A DNA stretch of 33,684 nucleotides from Pseudomonas sp. (GCF_028293835.1 NZ_JAQGNX010000033.1:1-33684); one strand, 5' to 3'. Shown: positions 7,695 to 17,402, counted from the first letter of the stretch. The notes: a model not told the origin generated them from the sequence alone. A program made the numbers and translations.

Positions 7695-7700
7695 TATAAT
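7695..7700 (+). promoter_or_regulatory. -10 element (TATAAT) upstream of proA
   Basis: A perfect TATAAT ends 35 bases before the proA ATG at 7736. The hexamer 17 bases upstream (TGTCGT, 7672-7677) is only a partial -35 match. If active, it would start the long rightward proA-nadD-rsfS-rlmH-mrdA block. Confidence 0.5.
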
Positions 7701-7735
7701 CGGCCGCTTTCCCCTCCGCCAAGACCTCTGAGACC

Positions 7736-9010
7736 ATGACTGAGTCCGTTCTTGACTATATGACCCGCTTGGGTCGCGCTGCCCGCGAAGCGTCGCGAGT
7801 GATCGGCCGTGCCAGCACTGCGCAGAAAAACCGCGCCCTGCATGCCACCGCTGCTGCTTTGGATGATGCCCGCGCAGAGCTGACTGCCGCCAATGAACTG
7901 GACCTGGCTTCCGGTCGGGCCAATGGCCTGTCACCGGCCATGCTCGAGCGCCTGGCCCTCACCCCGGCACGCATCGACAGCATGATCGTCGGTTTACGCC
8001 AGGTGACCAATCTGCCAGACCCCATCGGCTCGATCCGCGACATGAGCTATCGGCCGTCCGGCATTCAGGTAGGCAAAATGCGTGTGCCTCTGGGCGTAGT
8101 GGGAATTATTTATGAGTCGCGCCCCAACGTGACCATCGATGCTGCAAGCCTGTGCCTGAAGTCTGGTAACGCGACGATTCTGCGAGGCGGCTCCGAGGCC
8201 ATTCATTCCAACCGCGCCATCGCCGCCTGCATTCAGCGTGGCCTGGCCGCAGCCGATTTGCCGGCTGCGGTGGTTCAGGTGGTCGAAATCGTTGACCGCG
8301 AAGCCGTCGCTGCGTTGATCACCATGCCTGAGTACGTGGATGTGATTGTTCCGCGCGGTGGCAAAGGCCTGATCGAGCGCGTCAGTCGCGATGCACGGGT
8401 GCCAGTCATCAAGCACCTCGACGGCATTTGCCACATCTATGTCAGCGCTTTCGCCGACTTGACCAACGCGCAAAGTATTTGCTTCAACGCCAAAACTTAC
8501 CGATACGGTATTTGCGGCGCGATGGAAACCCTGCTGGTGGACGCCACCGTTGCGGCTGCCTTCCTGCCGCCCATGGCCGCACAATTGCGCGAGAAGGGCG
8601 TTGAGCTGCGCGGTTGCGAGCGCACTCGTGAGCTGATCGACGCCATTGCGGCGACTGAAGAAGACTGGCACACCGAATACCTCGCGCCGATTTTGTCGAT
8701 TCTGATCGTGGACGGCCTGGATCAGGCCATCGAACACATCAACCATTACGGGTCTCATCACACCGACGCTATCGTCACCGAAAATCAGGGCCAGGCCCGG
8801 CGTTTCCTGGGCGAAGTCGACTCAAGTTCGGTGATGGTCAACGCCCCCACCAGCTTCGCCGACGGCTTTGAATACGGATTGGGTGCGGAGATTGGCATTT
8901 CTACTGATAAGCTGCACGCCCGCGGCCCGGTCGGCCTTGAAGGTTTGACCTGCGAAAAGTACATCGTGATCGGCGACGGTCACCAGTTACGTGGCCAGGG
9001 GCCAGTCTGA
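7736..9010 (+). CDS. proA: Glutamate-5-semialdehyde (gamma-glutamyl phosphate) reductase
   Basis: A 424-residue cytosolic aldehyde-dehydrogenase-fold enzyme that reduces gamma-glutamyl phosphate with NADPH in the second step of proline synthesis. Family landmarks are clear: [43 protein letters not shown], and the catalytic Cys249 in [15 protein letters not shown]. The C-terminal [23 protein letters not shown] is typical. It is full length for the family. Only a weak GAG is seen before the ATG at 7736, but the N-terminus aligns with the family. The nadD frame begins within its last 20 bases. The usual partner proB is not in the window. Confidence 0.98.
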   Translation: MTESVLDYMTRLGRAAREASRVIGRASTAQKNRALHATAAALDDARAELTAANELDLASGRANGLSPAMLERLALTPARIDSMIVGLRQVTNLPDPIGSIRDMSYRPSGIQVGKMRVPLGVVGIIYESRPNVTIDAASLCLKSGNATILRGGSEAIHSNRAIAACIQRGLAAADLPAAVVQVVEIVDREAVAALITMPEYVDVIVPRGGKGLIERVSRDARVPVIKHLDGICHIYVSAFADLTNAQSICFNAKTYRYGICGAMETLLVDATVAAAFLPPMAAQLREKGVELRGCERTRELIDAIAATEEDWHTEYLAPILSILIVDGLDQAIEHINHYGSHHTDAIVTENQGQARRFLGEVDSSSVMVNAPTSFADGFEYGLGAEIGISTDKLHARGPVGLEGLTCEKYIVIGDGHQLRGQGPV

Positions 9011-9716
9011 GTTGGCCGAGACTGAACTGCCTGCAGCGGCGAAACATGCACCCCGTTCGCCGCGACGCATTGGCGTGCTGGGTGGCACGTTCGATCCGGT
9101 GCACATCGGCCATTTGCGTGGCGCACTGGAAGTTGCCGAGTTGCTTGAGCTCGATGAGCTGCGCCTGACACCCAGTGCCAGACCGCCTCATCGTGATACA
9201 CCGAGCGTGAGTGCGCAGGACCGTCTGGCGATGGTCCAATGCGCGGTAGCCGGGGTATCGCCTTTGACGGTGGATGACCGTGAGTTAAAGCGGGACAAAC
9301 CGTCGTACACCATCGACACCCTGGAATTGATGCGGGCCGAGTTGGCCGCAGATGACCAGTTATTCCTGTTATTGGGTTGGGACGCTTTCTGCGGCCTGCC
9401 AACCTGGCATCGCTGGGAAGAACTGCTGGAGCACTGCCATATCGTGGTGCTGCAACGCCCGGACGCCGACAGCGAGTCACCTGACGCCATGCGAAATCTG
9501 CTGGCGGGGCGCGCAGTCAGTAATCCGAAAGCCCTCAAAGGGCCCGGCGGACACATTACATTCGTCTGGCAGACGCCGTTATCGGTGTCTGCCACCCAGA
9601 TCCGCCACCTGCTGGCCAGCGGGAAGTCGGTACGTTTTCTGGTGCCAGACGCGGTACTGGCCTATATCGACGCGCACGGGCTGTACCATGCGCCGAACAC
9701 TGAGGGGAGCCTCTGA
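8991..9716 (+). CDS. nadD: Nicotinate-nucleotide adenylyltransferase
   Basis: Transfers AMP from ATP to nicotinate mononucleotide in NAD synthesis. The nucleotidyltransferase signature [11 protein letters not shown] lies at residues 31-41, and the second motif [13 protein letters not shown] near the C-terminus. YTIDTLE and [15 protein letters not shown] are also characteristic. The start is uncertain. The longest frame uses GTG at 8991 inside the proA end; a TTG at 9012 has AGGGG 10 bases upstream and removes 7 residues. No ATG lies near the conserved RRIGVLGG, so the protein carries about 18-25 extra N-terminal residues compared with shorter homologues. It overlaps proA (8991-9010) and is followed by rsfS. 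Confidence 0.95.
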   Translation: MARGQSELAETELPAAAKHAPRSPRRIGVLGGTFDPVHIGHLRGALEVAELLELDELRLTPSARPPHRDTPSVSAQDRLAMVQCAVAGVSPLTVDDRELKRDKPSYTIDTLELMRAELAADDQLFLLLGWDAFCGLPTWHRWEELLEHCHIVVLQRPDADSESPDAMRNLLAGRAVSNPKALKGPGGHITFVWQTPLSVSATQIRHLLASGKSVRFLVPDAVLAYIDAHGLYHAPNTEGSL

Positions 9717-9774
9717 AACTGCTGTGTTGAACACGCGTTTCGGCGACCCACACATACGAGCTGAAGAGTTTTAT

Positions 9775-10200
9775 ATGACAAAGCAAAATCTGACAAATCA
9801 CAAGCTGAGTAGCGAAGAAGTTATCAAATTGGCGACAGCTGCCCTGGAAGACGTCAAGGGTACTGACATCCTCGCTATTGATGTTCGCGACAAGACCAGC
9901 ATTGCCGATTACATGCTGATTGCCACCGGTACCTCCAACCGCCAACTGAACGCGCTGGTCGACAGCGTGCGCGACAAATGCAAGGCCGCTGGCGTGAAAT
10001 CGTTGAGCGAAGAAGGCAAGGGCGACAGCGACTGGGTGCTTTTGGACCTCGGCGATGTGATCGTGCATGTCATGACCTCCGCCGCTCGTCAGTTCTATGA
10101 CCTCGAGCGTCTGTGGCAGGGTGCTGAGCAAAGCCGCGCGCTGCATTCTGTGCATGAAGGCAACCCGTTCGACCCGATGACCTTTCTCGATAAAGAATAA
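9775..10200 (+). CDS. rsfS: Ribosome silencing factor RsfS
   Basis: A 141-residue protein of the RsfS/YbeB/Iojap family, which binds protein L14 of the large subunit and blocks subunit joining when nutrients are scarce. The core ALEDVKGTDILAIDVRDKT and IADYMLIATGTSNRQL, then DWVLLDLGDVIVHVM and FYDLERLW, match the family closely. A much longer open frame extends upstream, but it runs through nadD in another frame. The ATG at 9775 has GAAGAG at 9763-9768 and fits the family length. The neighbours nadD and rlmH are the usual ones in gamma-proteobacteria. Confidence 0.97.
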   Translation: MTKQNLTNHKLSSEEVIKLATAALEDVKGTDILAIDVRDKTSIADYMLIATGTSNRQLNALVDSVRDKCKAAGVKSLSEEGKGDSDWVLLDLGDVIVHVMTSAARQFYDLERLWQGAEQSRALHSVHEGNPFDPMTFLDKE

Positions 10201-10209
10201 GGGATCACC

Positions 10210-10677
10210 GTGCGTCTGCGTTTGATCGCTGTCGGTTCGCGCATGCCCAAGTGGGTGCAAGAAGGTTGGCAGGAGTATGCCAAGCGGATGCCCGCCGAGC
10301 TTGCGCTTGAACTGGTGGAAATTCCGCTCAGTACCCGTGGCAAGAATGCCGATGTGGCGCGTTTTATCCGTCAGGAAGGCGAAGCCATGTTGGCGAAAGT
10401 GCAGCCGGGCGAGCGGATCGTCACGCTTGAAGTACACGGCAAACCGTGGAGTACCGAACAGTTGGCGGTCGAACTTGATCGCTGGCGTCTGGATGCTCGC
10501 ACCGTAAATTTGATGGTCGGCGGTCCTGAAGGACTGGCGCCGGAAGTCTGTGCGCGTAGCGAACAACGCTGGTCCTTATCGCCGCTGACCTTGCCTCACC
10601 CACTGGTGCGCATCCTTATTGGTGAGCAGATGTACCGCGCCTGGACAGTGCTGTCCGGGCACCCTTATCACAAATAG
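10210..10677 (+). CDS. rlmH: 23S rRNA pseudouridine-1915 N3-methyltransferase
   Basis: A 155-residue SPOUT-class methyltransferase that modifies pseudouridine 1915 in helix 69 of 23S rRNA, on the intact 70S ribosome. The SAM-binding trefoil-knot motif LMVGGPEGL lies near residues 102-110, and the C-terminal [18 protein letters not shown] and final HPYHK match the family. Translation starts with GTG at 10210, preceded by AAGGGA at 10199-10204, which overlaps the rsfS stop codon. The length equals that of the E. coli enzyme. Together with RsfS it forms a ribosome-maintenance pair upstream of the cell-elongation genes. Confidence 0.98.
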   Translation: MRLRLIAVGSRMPKWVQEGWQEYAKRMPAELALELVEIPLSTRGKNADVARFIRQEGEAMLAKVQPGERIVTLEVHGKPWSTEQLAVELDRWRLDARTVNLMVGGPEGLAPEVCARSEQRWSLSPLTLPHPLVRILIGEQMYRAWTVLSGHPYHK

Positions 10678-10690
10678 CCTGCGCGCCTAA

Positions 10691-12586
10691 ATGTCTCAGC
10701 CGATTCGCCTAAAAGACCACGAGAAAGACGCACGCATGGTGCGCGGCCGGGTCGTGGTCGGCGCTGTGGTTGTCGTGGTGCTGCTGTGCGTGCTCATAGC
10801 GCGGCTGTATTTTTTGCAGGTCATTCAATATGACCTGCACTCGACAATGTCGGAAAATAACCGGGTTCACGTTCAGCCGATTCCACCGAACCGTGGCTTG
10901 ATCTTCGACCGCAACGGCGTGGTGGTTGCCGATAACCGCCCCAGCTTCAGTTTGGGCATGACCCGCGAGCGTACCGGCGATTCCGCCCAAGTGCTCGACG
11001 CCATCGTCGACATTCTCGCGTTGACGGCGGACGACCGATTGCTCTTTGAAAAGCGCATGAAACAAGGGCGCCGGCCTTTTGAGTCGGTGCCGATTCTGTT
11101 CGAGCTGACCGAAGAGCAAATAGCCCTCATTGCGGTGAACCAGTTCCGCCTGCCGGGAGTTGAGGTGGTTGCGCAACTGGTCCGTCATTACCCACAGGGC
11201 GAACATTTCGCTCATTCCGTGGGGTACATGGGGCGGATCAACGAGAAAGAGCAAAAAGTGCTGGATTCGGTGAATTACAGCGGTACTCACCATATCGGCA
11301 AAACCGGGATCGAGCGCTTCTACGAAGCTGACCTGCACGGCCAGGTTGGCTACGAAGAAGTCGAAACCAATGCCCGTGGCCGGGTCATGCGTGTGCTTAA
11401 CCGGACTAATCCGATGCCAGGCAAAGACATCGTCCTGAGCCTTGATATCCGGCTGCAGCAAGCTGCCGAGGCCGCTTTAGGCGGACGCCGTGGTGCGGTA
11501 GTCGCGTTGGACCCGGCAACCGGCGAAGTGCTGGCGATGGTCAGTCAGCCAAGCTTTGACCCCAACCCGTTTGTCACCGGCATCAGTTTCAAAGACTACG
11601 CCGAGCTGCGAGATTCAGTTGATCGCCCCTTGTTCAACCGCATCCTGCGCGGGCTTTACCCGCCGGGATCGACGATCAAGCCTGCCGTGGCCATCGCCGG
11701 GCTGGACAGCGGCGTGGTGACTGCCACGACCAGAGTGTTCGATCCGGGCTTCTACCAACTGCCTAATTACGATCATAAATACCGCAACTGGAACCGCACG
11801 GGTGACGGCTGGGTCGACCTCGACACGGCGATCATGCGTTCCAATGACACCTACTTTTACGATCTGGCGCACAAGATCGGTATTGATCGGCTGTCGTCTT
11901 ACTTGAACAAATTCGGGATCGGGCAAAAAGTCTCGCTGGACATGTTCGAAGAGTCCCCAGGACTTATGCCGTCGCGTGATTGGAAACGTGCCACTCGACG
12001 TCAGGCCTGGTTTCCCGGTGAAACATTGATACTCGGCATCGGCCAGGGCTACATGCAGGCGACTCCATTGCAGTTGGCCCAAGCCACTGCGCTGGTGGCC
12101 AACAAAGGCGTATGGAATCGACCGCATCTGGCGAAAACCGTCGCCGGAGTGCCGCCTGTGGACGAAAATCCGATGCCCGACATTATCCTGCGCAATCCGT
12201 CGGACTGGGCCAGGGTCAATCACGGTATGCAGCAAGTCATGCATGGCCCACGGGGTACAGCACGCAAGGCAGCGGTGGGATCGCAATACCGGATTGCCGG
12301 TAAAAGCGGCACGGCGCAGGTGGTCGCCATCAAGCAGGGCGAAAAGTATGACCGGACCAAAATTCAGGAACGCCACCGAGACCACGCTTTATTCGTGGGT
12401 TTCGCGCCGGCTGACAACCCGAAAATAGTGGTGGCAGTCATGGTCGAAAACGGTGAGTCCGGTTCTGGTATCGCGGCCCCCGTGGTCCGCCAGGTCATGG
12501 ACTCCTGGCTGCTCGGTCCGGACGGTTTGCTCAAGCCTGAGTACGCCAGCAGTTCAAACGCGGAGGCTGCGGCCAGTGAAGAGTAA
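10691..12586 (+). CDS. mrdA: Penicillin-binding protein 2, elongasome transpeptidase
   Basis: A 631-residue monofunctional class B PBP that crosslinks side-wall peptidoglycan together with RodA. A short cytoplasmic tail and one membrane helix (about residues 20-42) precede the pedestal domain and the transpeptidase domain. Active-site motifs are complete: Ser327-x2-Lys330 (GSTIK), Ser384-Asn385-Asp386 (SND), and Lys538-Ser-Gly (KSGTAQ). The start at 10691, 13 bases after rlmH, has no clear ribosome site and may rely on coupling. The 3' end overlaps the GTG of rodA by 11 bases. It is the target of mecillinam in other Gram-negatives. Confidence 0.98.
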   Translation: MSQPIRLKDHEKDARMVRGRVVVGAVVVVVLLCVLIARLYFLQVIQYDLHSTMSENNRVHVQPIPPNRGLIFDRNGVVVADNRPSFSLGMTRERTGDSAQVLDAIVDILALTADDRLLFEKRMKQGRRPFESVPILFELTEEQIALIAVNQFRLPGVEVVAQLVRHYPQGEHFAHSVGYMGRINEKEQKVLDSVNYSGTHHIGKTGIERFYEADLHGQVGYEEVETNARGRVMRVLNRTNPMPGKDIVLSLDIRLQQAAEAALGGRRGAVVALDPATGEVLAMVSQPSFDPNPFVTGISFKDYAELRDSVDRPLFNRILRGLYPPGSTIKPAVAIAGLDSGVVTATTRVFDPGFYQLPNYDHKYRNWNRTGDGWVDLDTAIMRSNDTYFYDLAHKIGIDRLSSYLNKFGIGQKVSLDMFEESPGLMPSRDWKRATRRQAWFPGETLILGIGQGYMQATPLQLAQATALVANKGVWNRPHLAKTVAGVPPVDENPMPDIILRNPSDWARVNHGMQQVMHGPRGTARKAAVGSQYRIAGKSGTAQVVAIKQGEKYDRTKIQERHRDHALFVGFAPADNPKIVVAVMVENGESGSGIAAPVVRQVMDSWLLGPDGLLKPEYASSSNAEAAASEE

Positions 12587-13721
12587 TTTCGACCGCATCC
12601 TCTCCAGTGATGACGTGATGCGCCGTCGCGCCACGTTCCTGCAACGCATCCATATTGACGGGCCGCTGCTGATTTTGTTGCTGACTCTGGCTGCTGGCAG
12701 TTTGTTCGTGCTGTATTCGGCCAGCGGCAAAAACTGGGATCTGCTGATCAAACAGGCGACGTCGTTCGGTATCGGACTGGTGTCGATGGTGGTCATCGCT
12801 CAGCTCGAACCACGGTTTATGGCGCGCTGGGTCCCGGTGCTGTACGTGCTGGGGATGCTGCTGTTGGTGGCGGTGGACGTCATGGGCCACAACGCCATGG
12901 GCGCAACCCGCTGGATCAACATTCCGGGGGTGATCCGCTTTCAGCCCTCGGAATTCATGAAAATTATCATGCCGGCGACCATCGCCTGGTATTTGGCCAA
13001 GCGAACCCTGCCGCCACATTTGAAGCACGTGGCGCTTAGCCTGGGGCTGATTGGCCTTCCGTTTATCCTGATCGTGCGTCAACCGGACCTTGGCACCTCG
13101 TTGCTGATTCTGGCCTCCGGTACGTTCGTGCTGTTCATGGCCGGTCTGCGCTGGCGCTGGATCATCGGTGTGTTTGCCGCCGCAGTGCCGGTGGCTGTCG
13201 GCATGTGGTTTTTCTTCATGCATGACTATCAAAAGCAACGAATTCTGACCTTTCTCGACCCCGAGAGCGATCCGCTGGGCACCGGCTGGAACATCATTCA
13301 GTCCAAGGCGGCCATTGGTTCGGGTGGAGTATTTGGTAAGGGTTGGTTGCTGGGCACCCAATCGCATTTGGACTTTCTGCCGGAAAGCCACACCGACTTC
13401 ATCATTGCAGTATTGGGTGAAGAGTTTGGCCTGGTGGGCATTTGCGCGCTGTTATTGATCTATTTGTTGCTGATTGGACGCGGGTTGGTAATCACTGCTC
13501 AGGCACAGACGCTGTTCGGCAAACTGTTGGCGGGTAGCCTGACAATGACATTTTTTGTTTACGTTTTCGTCAACATCGGTATGGTCAGTGGCCTGATGCC
13601 GGTTGTAGGGGTGCCGCTGCCCTTTATTAGCTACGGCGGAACCTCTTTGGTGACATTGCTGTCAGCGTTTGGGGTTTTGATGTCGATCCATACCCATCGC
13701 AAGTGGATCGCACAGGTTTGA
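12576..13721 (+). CDS. rodA: RodA, SEDS-family peptidoglycan glycosyltransferase
   Basis: A 381-residue membrane protein with about ten helices that polymerises lipid II into glycan strands for side-wall growth, partnered by PBP2. SEDS landmarks include GHNAMGATRWI, the FQPSEFMK motif, IVRQPDLGTSLLI with the conserved Asp, GSGGVFGKGWLLG, HTDFIIAVLGEEFG and PFISYGGTSLV near the end. I start it at GTG 12576, where GGAGG lies 9 bases upstream (12562-12566). The longer ATG-started frame at 12453 lies deep in mrdA. Also called mrdB. Confidence 0.97.
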   Translation: MKSNFDRILSSDDVMRRRATFLQRIHIDGPLLILLLTLAAGSLFVLYSASGKNWDLLIKQATSFGIGLVSMVVIAQLEPRFMARWVPVLYVLGMLLLVAVDVMGHNAMGATRWINIPGVIRFQPSEFMKIIMPATIAWYLAKRTLPPHLKHVALSLGLIGLPFILIVRQPDLGTSLLILASGTFVLFMAGLRWRWIIGVFAAAVPVAVGMWFFFMHDYQKQRILTFLDPESDPLGTGWNIIQSKAAIGSGGVFGKGWLLGTQSHLDFLPESHTDFIIAVLGEEFGLVGICALLLIYLLLIGRGLVITAQAQTLFGKLLAGSLTMTFFVYVFVNIGMVSGLMPVVGVPLPFISYGGTSLVTLLSAFGVLMSIHTHRKWIAQV

Positions 13722-13738
13722 TTAAGGTGAACAATTCA

Positions 13739-14749
13739 ATGCAAGTAGTGCGTAACTGGGCGGCTCGATATGCTCCGTTGGTCGGCCTGGTGGGCATCCT
13801 TGGTTCAGTGCTTGAGGCTAATGCAGGTGATTACGAAGGCTCGCCTCAGGTCGCTGAATTTGTCGGCGAAATGACTCGTGATTATGGTTTTGCAGGCGAG
13901 CAATTGATGGCGGTGTTTCGCGATGCCGAGCGCAAACAAGCAATTCTCGATGCAATATCTCGACCGGCGGAACGGGTCAAGCCGTGGAAAGAATACCGTC
14001 CGATGTTCATCACCGACGCGCGTATTGCACGCGGTGTGGACTTCTGGCGTCAGCATGAAGCCGCCTTGGCCCGTGCCGAGCGTGAGTACGGCGTACCGGC
14101 TCAAGTAATCGTTTCGATCATCGGTGTTGAGACCTTTTTTGGCCGTAACACCGGAAATTACCGGGTGATAGACGCGTTATCGACGTTGAGTTTTGATTAC
14201 CCGCCGCGTGCCGAGTTCTTTCGCAAAGAGCTGCGAGAGTTTCTTTTGTTGGCCCGTGAAGAACAAGTCGACCCATTGACGCTCAAAGGCTCGTACGCCG
14301 GAGCAATGGGGTTGCCACAGTTTATGCCGAGCAGTTTTCGTGCGTACGCCGTGGATTTTGACGGTGACGGGCATATTAATATCTGGACCAATCCGGACGA
14401 TGCCATTGGCAGCGTCGCCAGTTATTTCAAGCGCCATGGGTGGACGCCCGGCGAGCCCGTTGTCAGTCTTTCCGAGGTGCGTGGGGACGTGGCCGATAGC
14501 GGTTTGAGCCCAGGCATCGAACCAGTAAAGACTGTTGGGGAGTTGCGAGCGTTGGGGTGGTCGAGTCATGATGCGCTGCGCGATGATATGCCGGTGACCG
14601 CTTTCCGCCTGGAAGGCGCGAGTGGTCCGGAATATTGGATGGGTTTGAGAAATTTTTACGCAATCACGCGCTACAACCGCAGTGTGATGTACGCAATGGC
14701 CGTGCATCAGCTGTCTGAACTGCTGGTCCAAGCACGGGGCGTCAAGTAA
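13739..14749 (+). CDS. mltB: Lytic murein transglycosylase B (MltB/SltB1 type)
   Basis: A 336-residue enzyme that cleaves the MurNAc-GlcNAc bond with formation of 1,6-anhydro ends. The catalytic Glu is residue 131 in SIIGVETFFGRNTG. SYAGAMGLPQFMPSSF and DFDGDGHINIW are the other strong family motifs. The N-terminal 35 residues look like a cleavable secretion signal (ending VLEANA) rather than a lipobox, so the enzyme is probably soluble in the periplasm. The ATG at 13739 has AAGGTG 9 bases upstream. An upstream ATG at 13703 lies inside rodA. Its stop codon overlaps the ATG of rlpA. The location matches SltB1 in P. aeruginosa. Confidence 0.95.
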   Translation: MQVVRNWAARYAPLVGLVGILGSVLEANAGDYEGSPQVAEFVGEMTRDYGFAGEQLMAVFRDAERKQAILDAISRPAERVKPWKEYRPMFITDARIARGVDFWRQHEAALARAEREYGVPAQVIVSIIGVETFFGRNTGNYRVIDALSTLSFDYPPRAEFFRKELREFLLLAREEQVDPLTLKGSYAGAMGLPQFMPSSFRAYAVDFDGDGHINIWTNPDDAIGSVASYFKRHGWTPGEPVVSLSEVRGDVADSGLSPGIEPVKTVGELRALGWSSHDALRDDMPVTAFRLEGASGPEYWMGLRNFYAITRYNRSVMYAMAVHQLSELLVQARGVK

Positions 14750-15762
14750 TGCGGGCAATGCCGATTCGCAAACCACTAAAGTTCATGGCCTTCGCGGTCC
14801 TGGCAGTTCTGGTGGCCAGCTGTTCAACCAGTCGCTCACCGCAAAGAAGCAACGCTGGGGTGAGTTCAGGCCCGGGCCTGGACATCAACCGCGCGCACAA
14901 AGACGGCGCGCCCTGGTGGGACGTAGACGTCTCGCGCATTCCCGACGCCGTGCCGACACTGCATTCAGGCCCTTATAAAGCCAACCCATACACCGTGCTG
15001 GGCAAAACCTATTTCCCGTTGAGCGACTCCAAGCGCTATGTCGCTTCGGGGACGGCTTCCTGGTACGGCACCAAATTCCATGGCCAGAACACCGCCAACG
15101 GCGAAAAATACGACCTGTATGGCATGAGTGCCGCGCACAAGACCTTGCCCTTGCCGAGTTATGTCCGGGTCACCAACCTGGATAACAACCGCAGCGTGAT
15201 CTTGCGCGTTAACGACCGTGGCCCGTTCTACTCCGACCGCATTATCGACTTATCTTACGCGGCAGCGAAAAAACTCGGTTACGCCGAAATCGGTACCGCA
15301 CGGGTCAAGGTCGAAGGCATTGATCCGCAGGAGTATTGGGCCCAGCGTGGTCGCCCGGCGCCGCTGATGCTTGATGAGCCGCAAGTAGTTGCCCAGGCCG
15401 CAGCGCCAGCGTTTACCGCTTCCACCGGTACGATTGAACAGTACACGCCTCCGCCCCAGCAGCACGCCGCAGCCGCATCGCCGATCCAGATAGATGCAAA
15501 AAAAAACGCTTCCGGACCAGCGTCTGGGCTGTATCTCCAGGTGGGCGCCTTCGCCAACCCGGACGCTGCGGAACTCCTGAGGTCGAAACTGAGCGGGATA
15601 GTCCAGACGCCAGTCTTCGTCAGCTCGATAATACGCAGTCAGCAAACGCTGTATCGGGTCCGGATGGGACCCGTGAACACGCCGGTTGAAGCGCAGCAAT
15701 TACAAGCCAACGTGCGCTCGGCCAACCTTGGCCAGCCGACGGTGGTGGCCCTGGATCAATGA
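14749..15762 (+). CDS. rlpA: RlpA, septal-ring lytic transglycosylase lipoprotein
   Basis: A 337-residue lipoprotein with lipobox VASC near residue 25. The double-psi beta-barrel domain spans about residues 98-190 (ASGTASWYGTKFHGQNTANG, then VILRVNDRGPF with the catalytic-type Asp and SDRIIDLSYAAAKKLG). A Pro/Ala/Gln-rich linker and a SPOR domain (about 262-335, GLYLQVGAFANPDAAELL) follow. In P. aeruginosa RlpA cleaves glycans that lack stem peptides, and SPOR targets it to the division septum. The ATG at 14749 overlaps the mltB stop (TAATG). A start at Met4 (14758) is also possible. Full length. Confidence 0.97.
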   Translation: MRAMPIRKPLKFMAFAVLAVLVASCSTSRSPQRSNAGVSSGPGLDINRAHKDGAPWWDVDVSRIPDAVPTLHSGPYKANPYTVLGKTYFPLSDSKRYVASGTASWYGTKFHGQNTANGEKYDLYGMSAAHKTLPLPSYVRVTNLDNNRSVILRVNDRGPFYSDRIIDLSYAAAKKLGYAEIGTARVKVEGIDPQEYWAQRGRPAPLMLDEPQVVAQAAAPAFTASTGTIEQYTPPPQQHAAAASPIQIDAKKNASGPASGLYLQVGAFANPDAAELLRSKLSGIVQTPVFVSSIIRSQQTLYRVRMGPVNTPVEAQQLQANVRSANLGQPTVVALDQ

Positions 15763-15794
15763 TTTAGCCCTGGATATTCAGGGTCGATACAAGG

Positions 15795-15823
15795 CCGGTT
15801 GAACGCATCGTTCGTTTAACCGG
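15795..15823 (+). other. Hairpin between rlpA and dacA
   Basis: CCGGTTGAACG (15795-15805) can pair with CGTTC (15809-15813) and, after a 4-base bulge, AACCGG (15818-15823). No U-tract follows, so it is unlikely to be a strong terminator. A shorter hairpin, CCCTG/CAGGG (15768-15772 with 15779-15783), lies just upstream. The 117-base gap shows no convincing promoter for dacA. Confidence 0.4.
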
Positions 15824-15879
15824 TCAGATCAGCTTTGCCCGCGAGGGCATGTTTGCCCATTAGCAATTTCGAGAGACGG

Positions 15880-17040
15880 ATGAACATCACCACCTTTGCA
15901 AAACGCCTGTGCCTGCTAGTTCCCTTGATCATCACCCCTGCCGCCTGGGCGGCAGAACAGATGACGCCCGCCGCGCCGCAATTAGCCGCCAAAGCCTATG
16001 TGCTGATGGATGCTTCCAGCGGCAACATTTTGGTTGAAAACAATGGTGATCAGCGTTTGGCGCCAGCAAGCCTGACCAAACTGATGACGGCTTATATTGC
16101 GACCCTGGAAATTCGTCGCGGCCAAATCGGCGAAAACGACCCAGTGACCGTCAGCGAGAACGCCTGGCGCACCGGTGGTTCTCGGATGTTCATCAAAGTC
16201 GGCAGCCAAGTGACCGTCAGCGATCTGCTGCACGGCATCATTATCCAGTCGGGCAACGACGCCAGCGTCGCTCTCTCAGAGCACATCGCCGGCAGCGAAG
16301 ATGCATTTGCCGACATGATGAACAAAACCGCTGGCGATTTGGGCATGAGCAACAGCCACTTCATGAACCCGACAGGTCTGCCAAACCCGGACCACTATTC
16401 GTCGGCTCACGACATGGCGTTGCTGGCACGGGCGATCATTACGGTCGATCCGGCTCACTACGCGATTTACTCCCAGAAAGAATTTTTCTGGAACGGCATC
16501 AAGCAGCCTAACCGCAACCTGCTGTTGTGGCGCGACAAGACCGTTGATGGCCTGAAAACCGGCCACACCGAAGAAGCGGGCTATTGCATGGTGTCTTCGG
16601 CAGTACGTGACGGCATGCGTTTGATCGCGGTGGTGTTCGGCACCAACAGCGAACAGGCTCGCGCCGCAGAAACCCAGAAATTACTGACGTATGGTTTCCG
16701 CTTCTACGAAACCCAAACCTTTTATCAAAAGGGCACAGAGTTGGCCCAGGCCCCGGTCTGGAAAGGTTCTGAGCATCAGATCAAAGCCGGTTTGGCTGAA
16801 GACCTGACCATGACCTTGCCTAAAGGCGAATTGAAAAAGCTGACGGCAAGCATGACCATGAACCCACGTCTGGTTGCGCCAATCGCCAAGGGCGACGTGA
16901 TCGGTAAAGTGGAAGTGAAGATGGACGACAAGGTTGTGCGCACTGCTGACCTGATCGCTCTCGACGCCGTGGACCAGGGTGGTATTTTCCGCCGCGTGTG
17001 GGATAGCATCCGCTTGTTCTTCTACGGTTTGTTCAACTGA
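15880..17040 (+). CDS. dacA: D-alanyl-D-alanine carboxypeptidase, PBP5/6 family
   Basis: A 386-residue class C penicillin-binding protein that removes the terminal D-Ala from pentapeptides and so controls crosslinking. The signal peptide ends near AAWAAEQ. The active site has Ser64-x2-Lys67 (ASLTK), SGN in IIQSGNDAS, and KTG in GLKTGHT. A second beta-rich domain follows. The last about 19 residues (GIFRRVWDSIRLFFYGLFN) form the amphipathic helix that anchors PBP5 to the inner membrane. The ATG at 15880 has GAGAGACGG immediately upstream; an upstream ATG at 15835 adds 15 unrelated residues. It is separated from rlpA by a longer gap than its neighbours, so it may have its own promoter. Confidence 0.97.
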   Translation: MNITTFAKRLCLLVPLIITPAAWAAEQMTPAAPQLAAKAYVLMDASSGNILVENNGDQRLAPASLTKLMTAYIATLEIRRGQIGENDPVTVSENAWRTGGSRMFIKVGSQVTVSDLLHGIIIQSGNDASVALSEHIAGSEDAFADMMNKTAGDLGMSNSHFMNPTGLPNPDHYSSAHDMALLARAIITVDPAHYAIYSQKEFFWNGIKQPNRNLLLWRDKTVDGLKTGHTEEAGYCMVSSAVRDGMRLIAVVFGTNSEQARAAETQKLLTYGFRFYETQTFYQKGTELAQAPVWKGSEHQIKAGLAEDLTMTLPKGELKKLTASMTMNPRLVAPIAKGDVIGKVEVKMDDKVVRTADLIALDAVDQGGIFRRVWDSIRLFFYGLFN

Positions 17041-17120
17041 TACTGCCGACCGGCGTGCACCGGCTCTTACCCAGGGCATGGTGCGCGCCGCTCGTAACAG
17101 CTTACGAGGCCGTTACTGCC

Positions 17121-17402
17121 ATGGCTGATACCGAAATTGATGTTAAGTCGCACCTGATTGTATTTCCCTGCGTTGACTACCCCATTAAGGTGATCGGCGA
17201 CACTGGGGTCGGCTTTACCGCATCGGTGATCGAGATTTTGGAGAAACACGCCACAATCGACCTCACCACGCTTGCCGAGCGCCAAAGCAGCAATGGCAAG
17301 TACACCACCGTTCAACTGCATATCATCGCCACCGGCGAAGACCAACTGCGCGATATCAACAGTGCCTTGCGCGCTACTGGTGTCGTGCACATGGTGCTCT
17401 GA
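17121..17402 (+). CDS. ybeD: YbeD/DUF493 family protein
   Basis: A 93-residue small alpha/beta protein of the YbeD (DUF493) family, with an ACT-like fold known from the E. coli structure. Family motifs include [15 protein letters not shown] and [20 protein letters not shown]. Function is unestablished. Its fixed position directly before lipB suggests a link with lipoate attachment or its regulation. The ATG at 17121 has GAGG 11 bases upstream; the longer frame from 17055 runs through the dacA spacer. The stop codon overlaps the lipB ATG (TGATG), so the two are translationally coupled. Confidence 0.93.
   Translation: MADTEIDVKSHLIVFPCVDYPIKVIGDTGVGFTASVIEILEKHATIDLTTLAERQSSNGKYTTVQLHIIATGEDQLRDINSALRATGVVHMVL

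Noticed and set aside
9352..9774. Long upstream extension of the rsfS frame
   Set aside because: The extra 141 residues overlap nadD in another frame and do not look like protein. ATG 9775 has a ribosome site and gives the family length.
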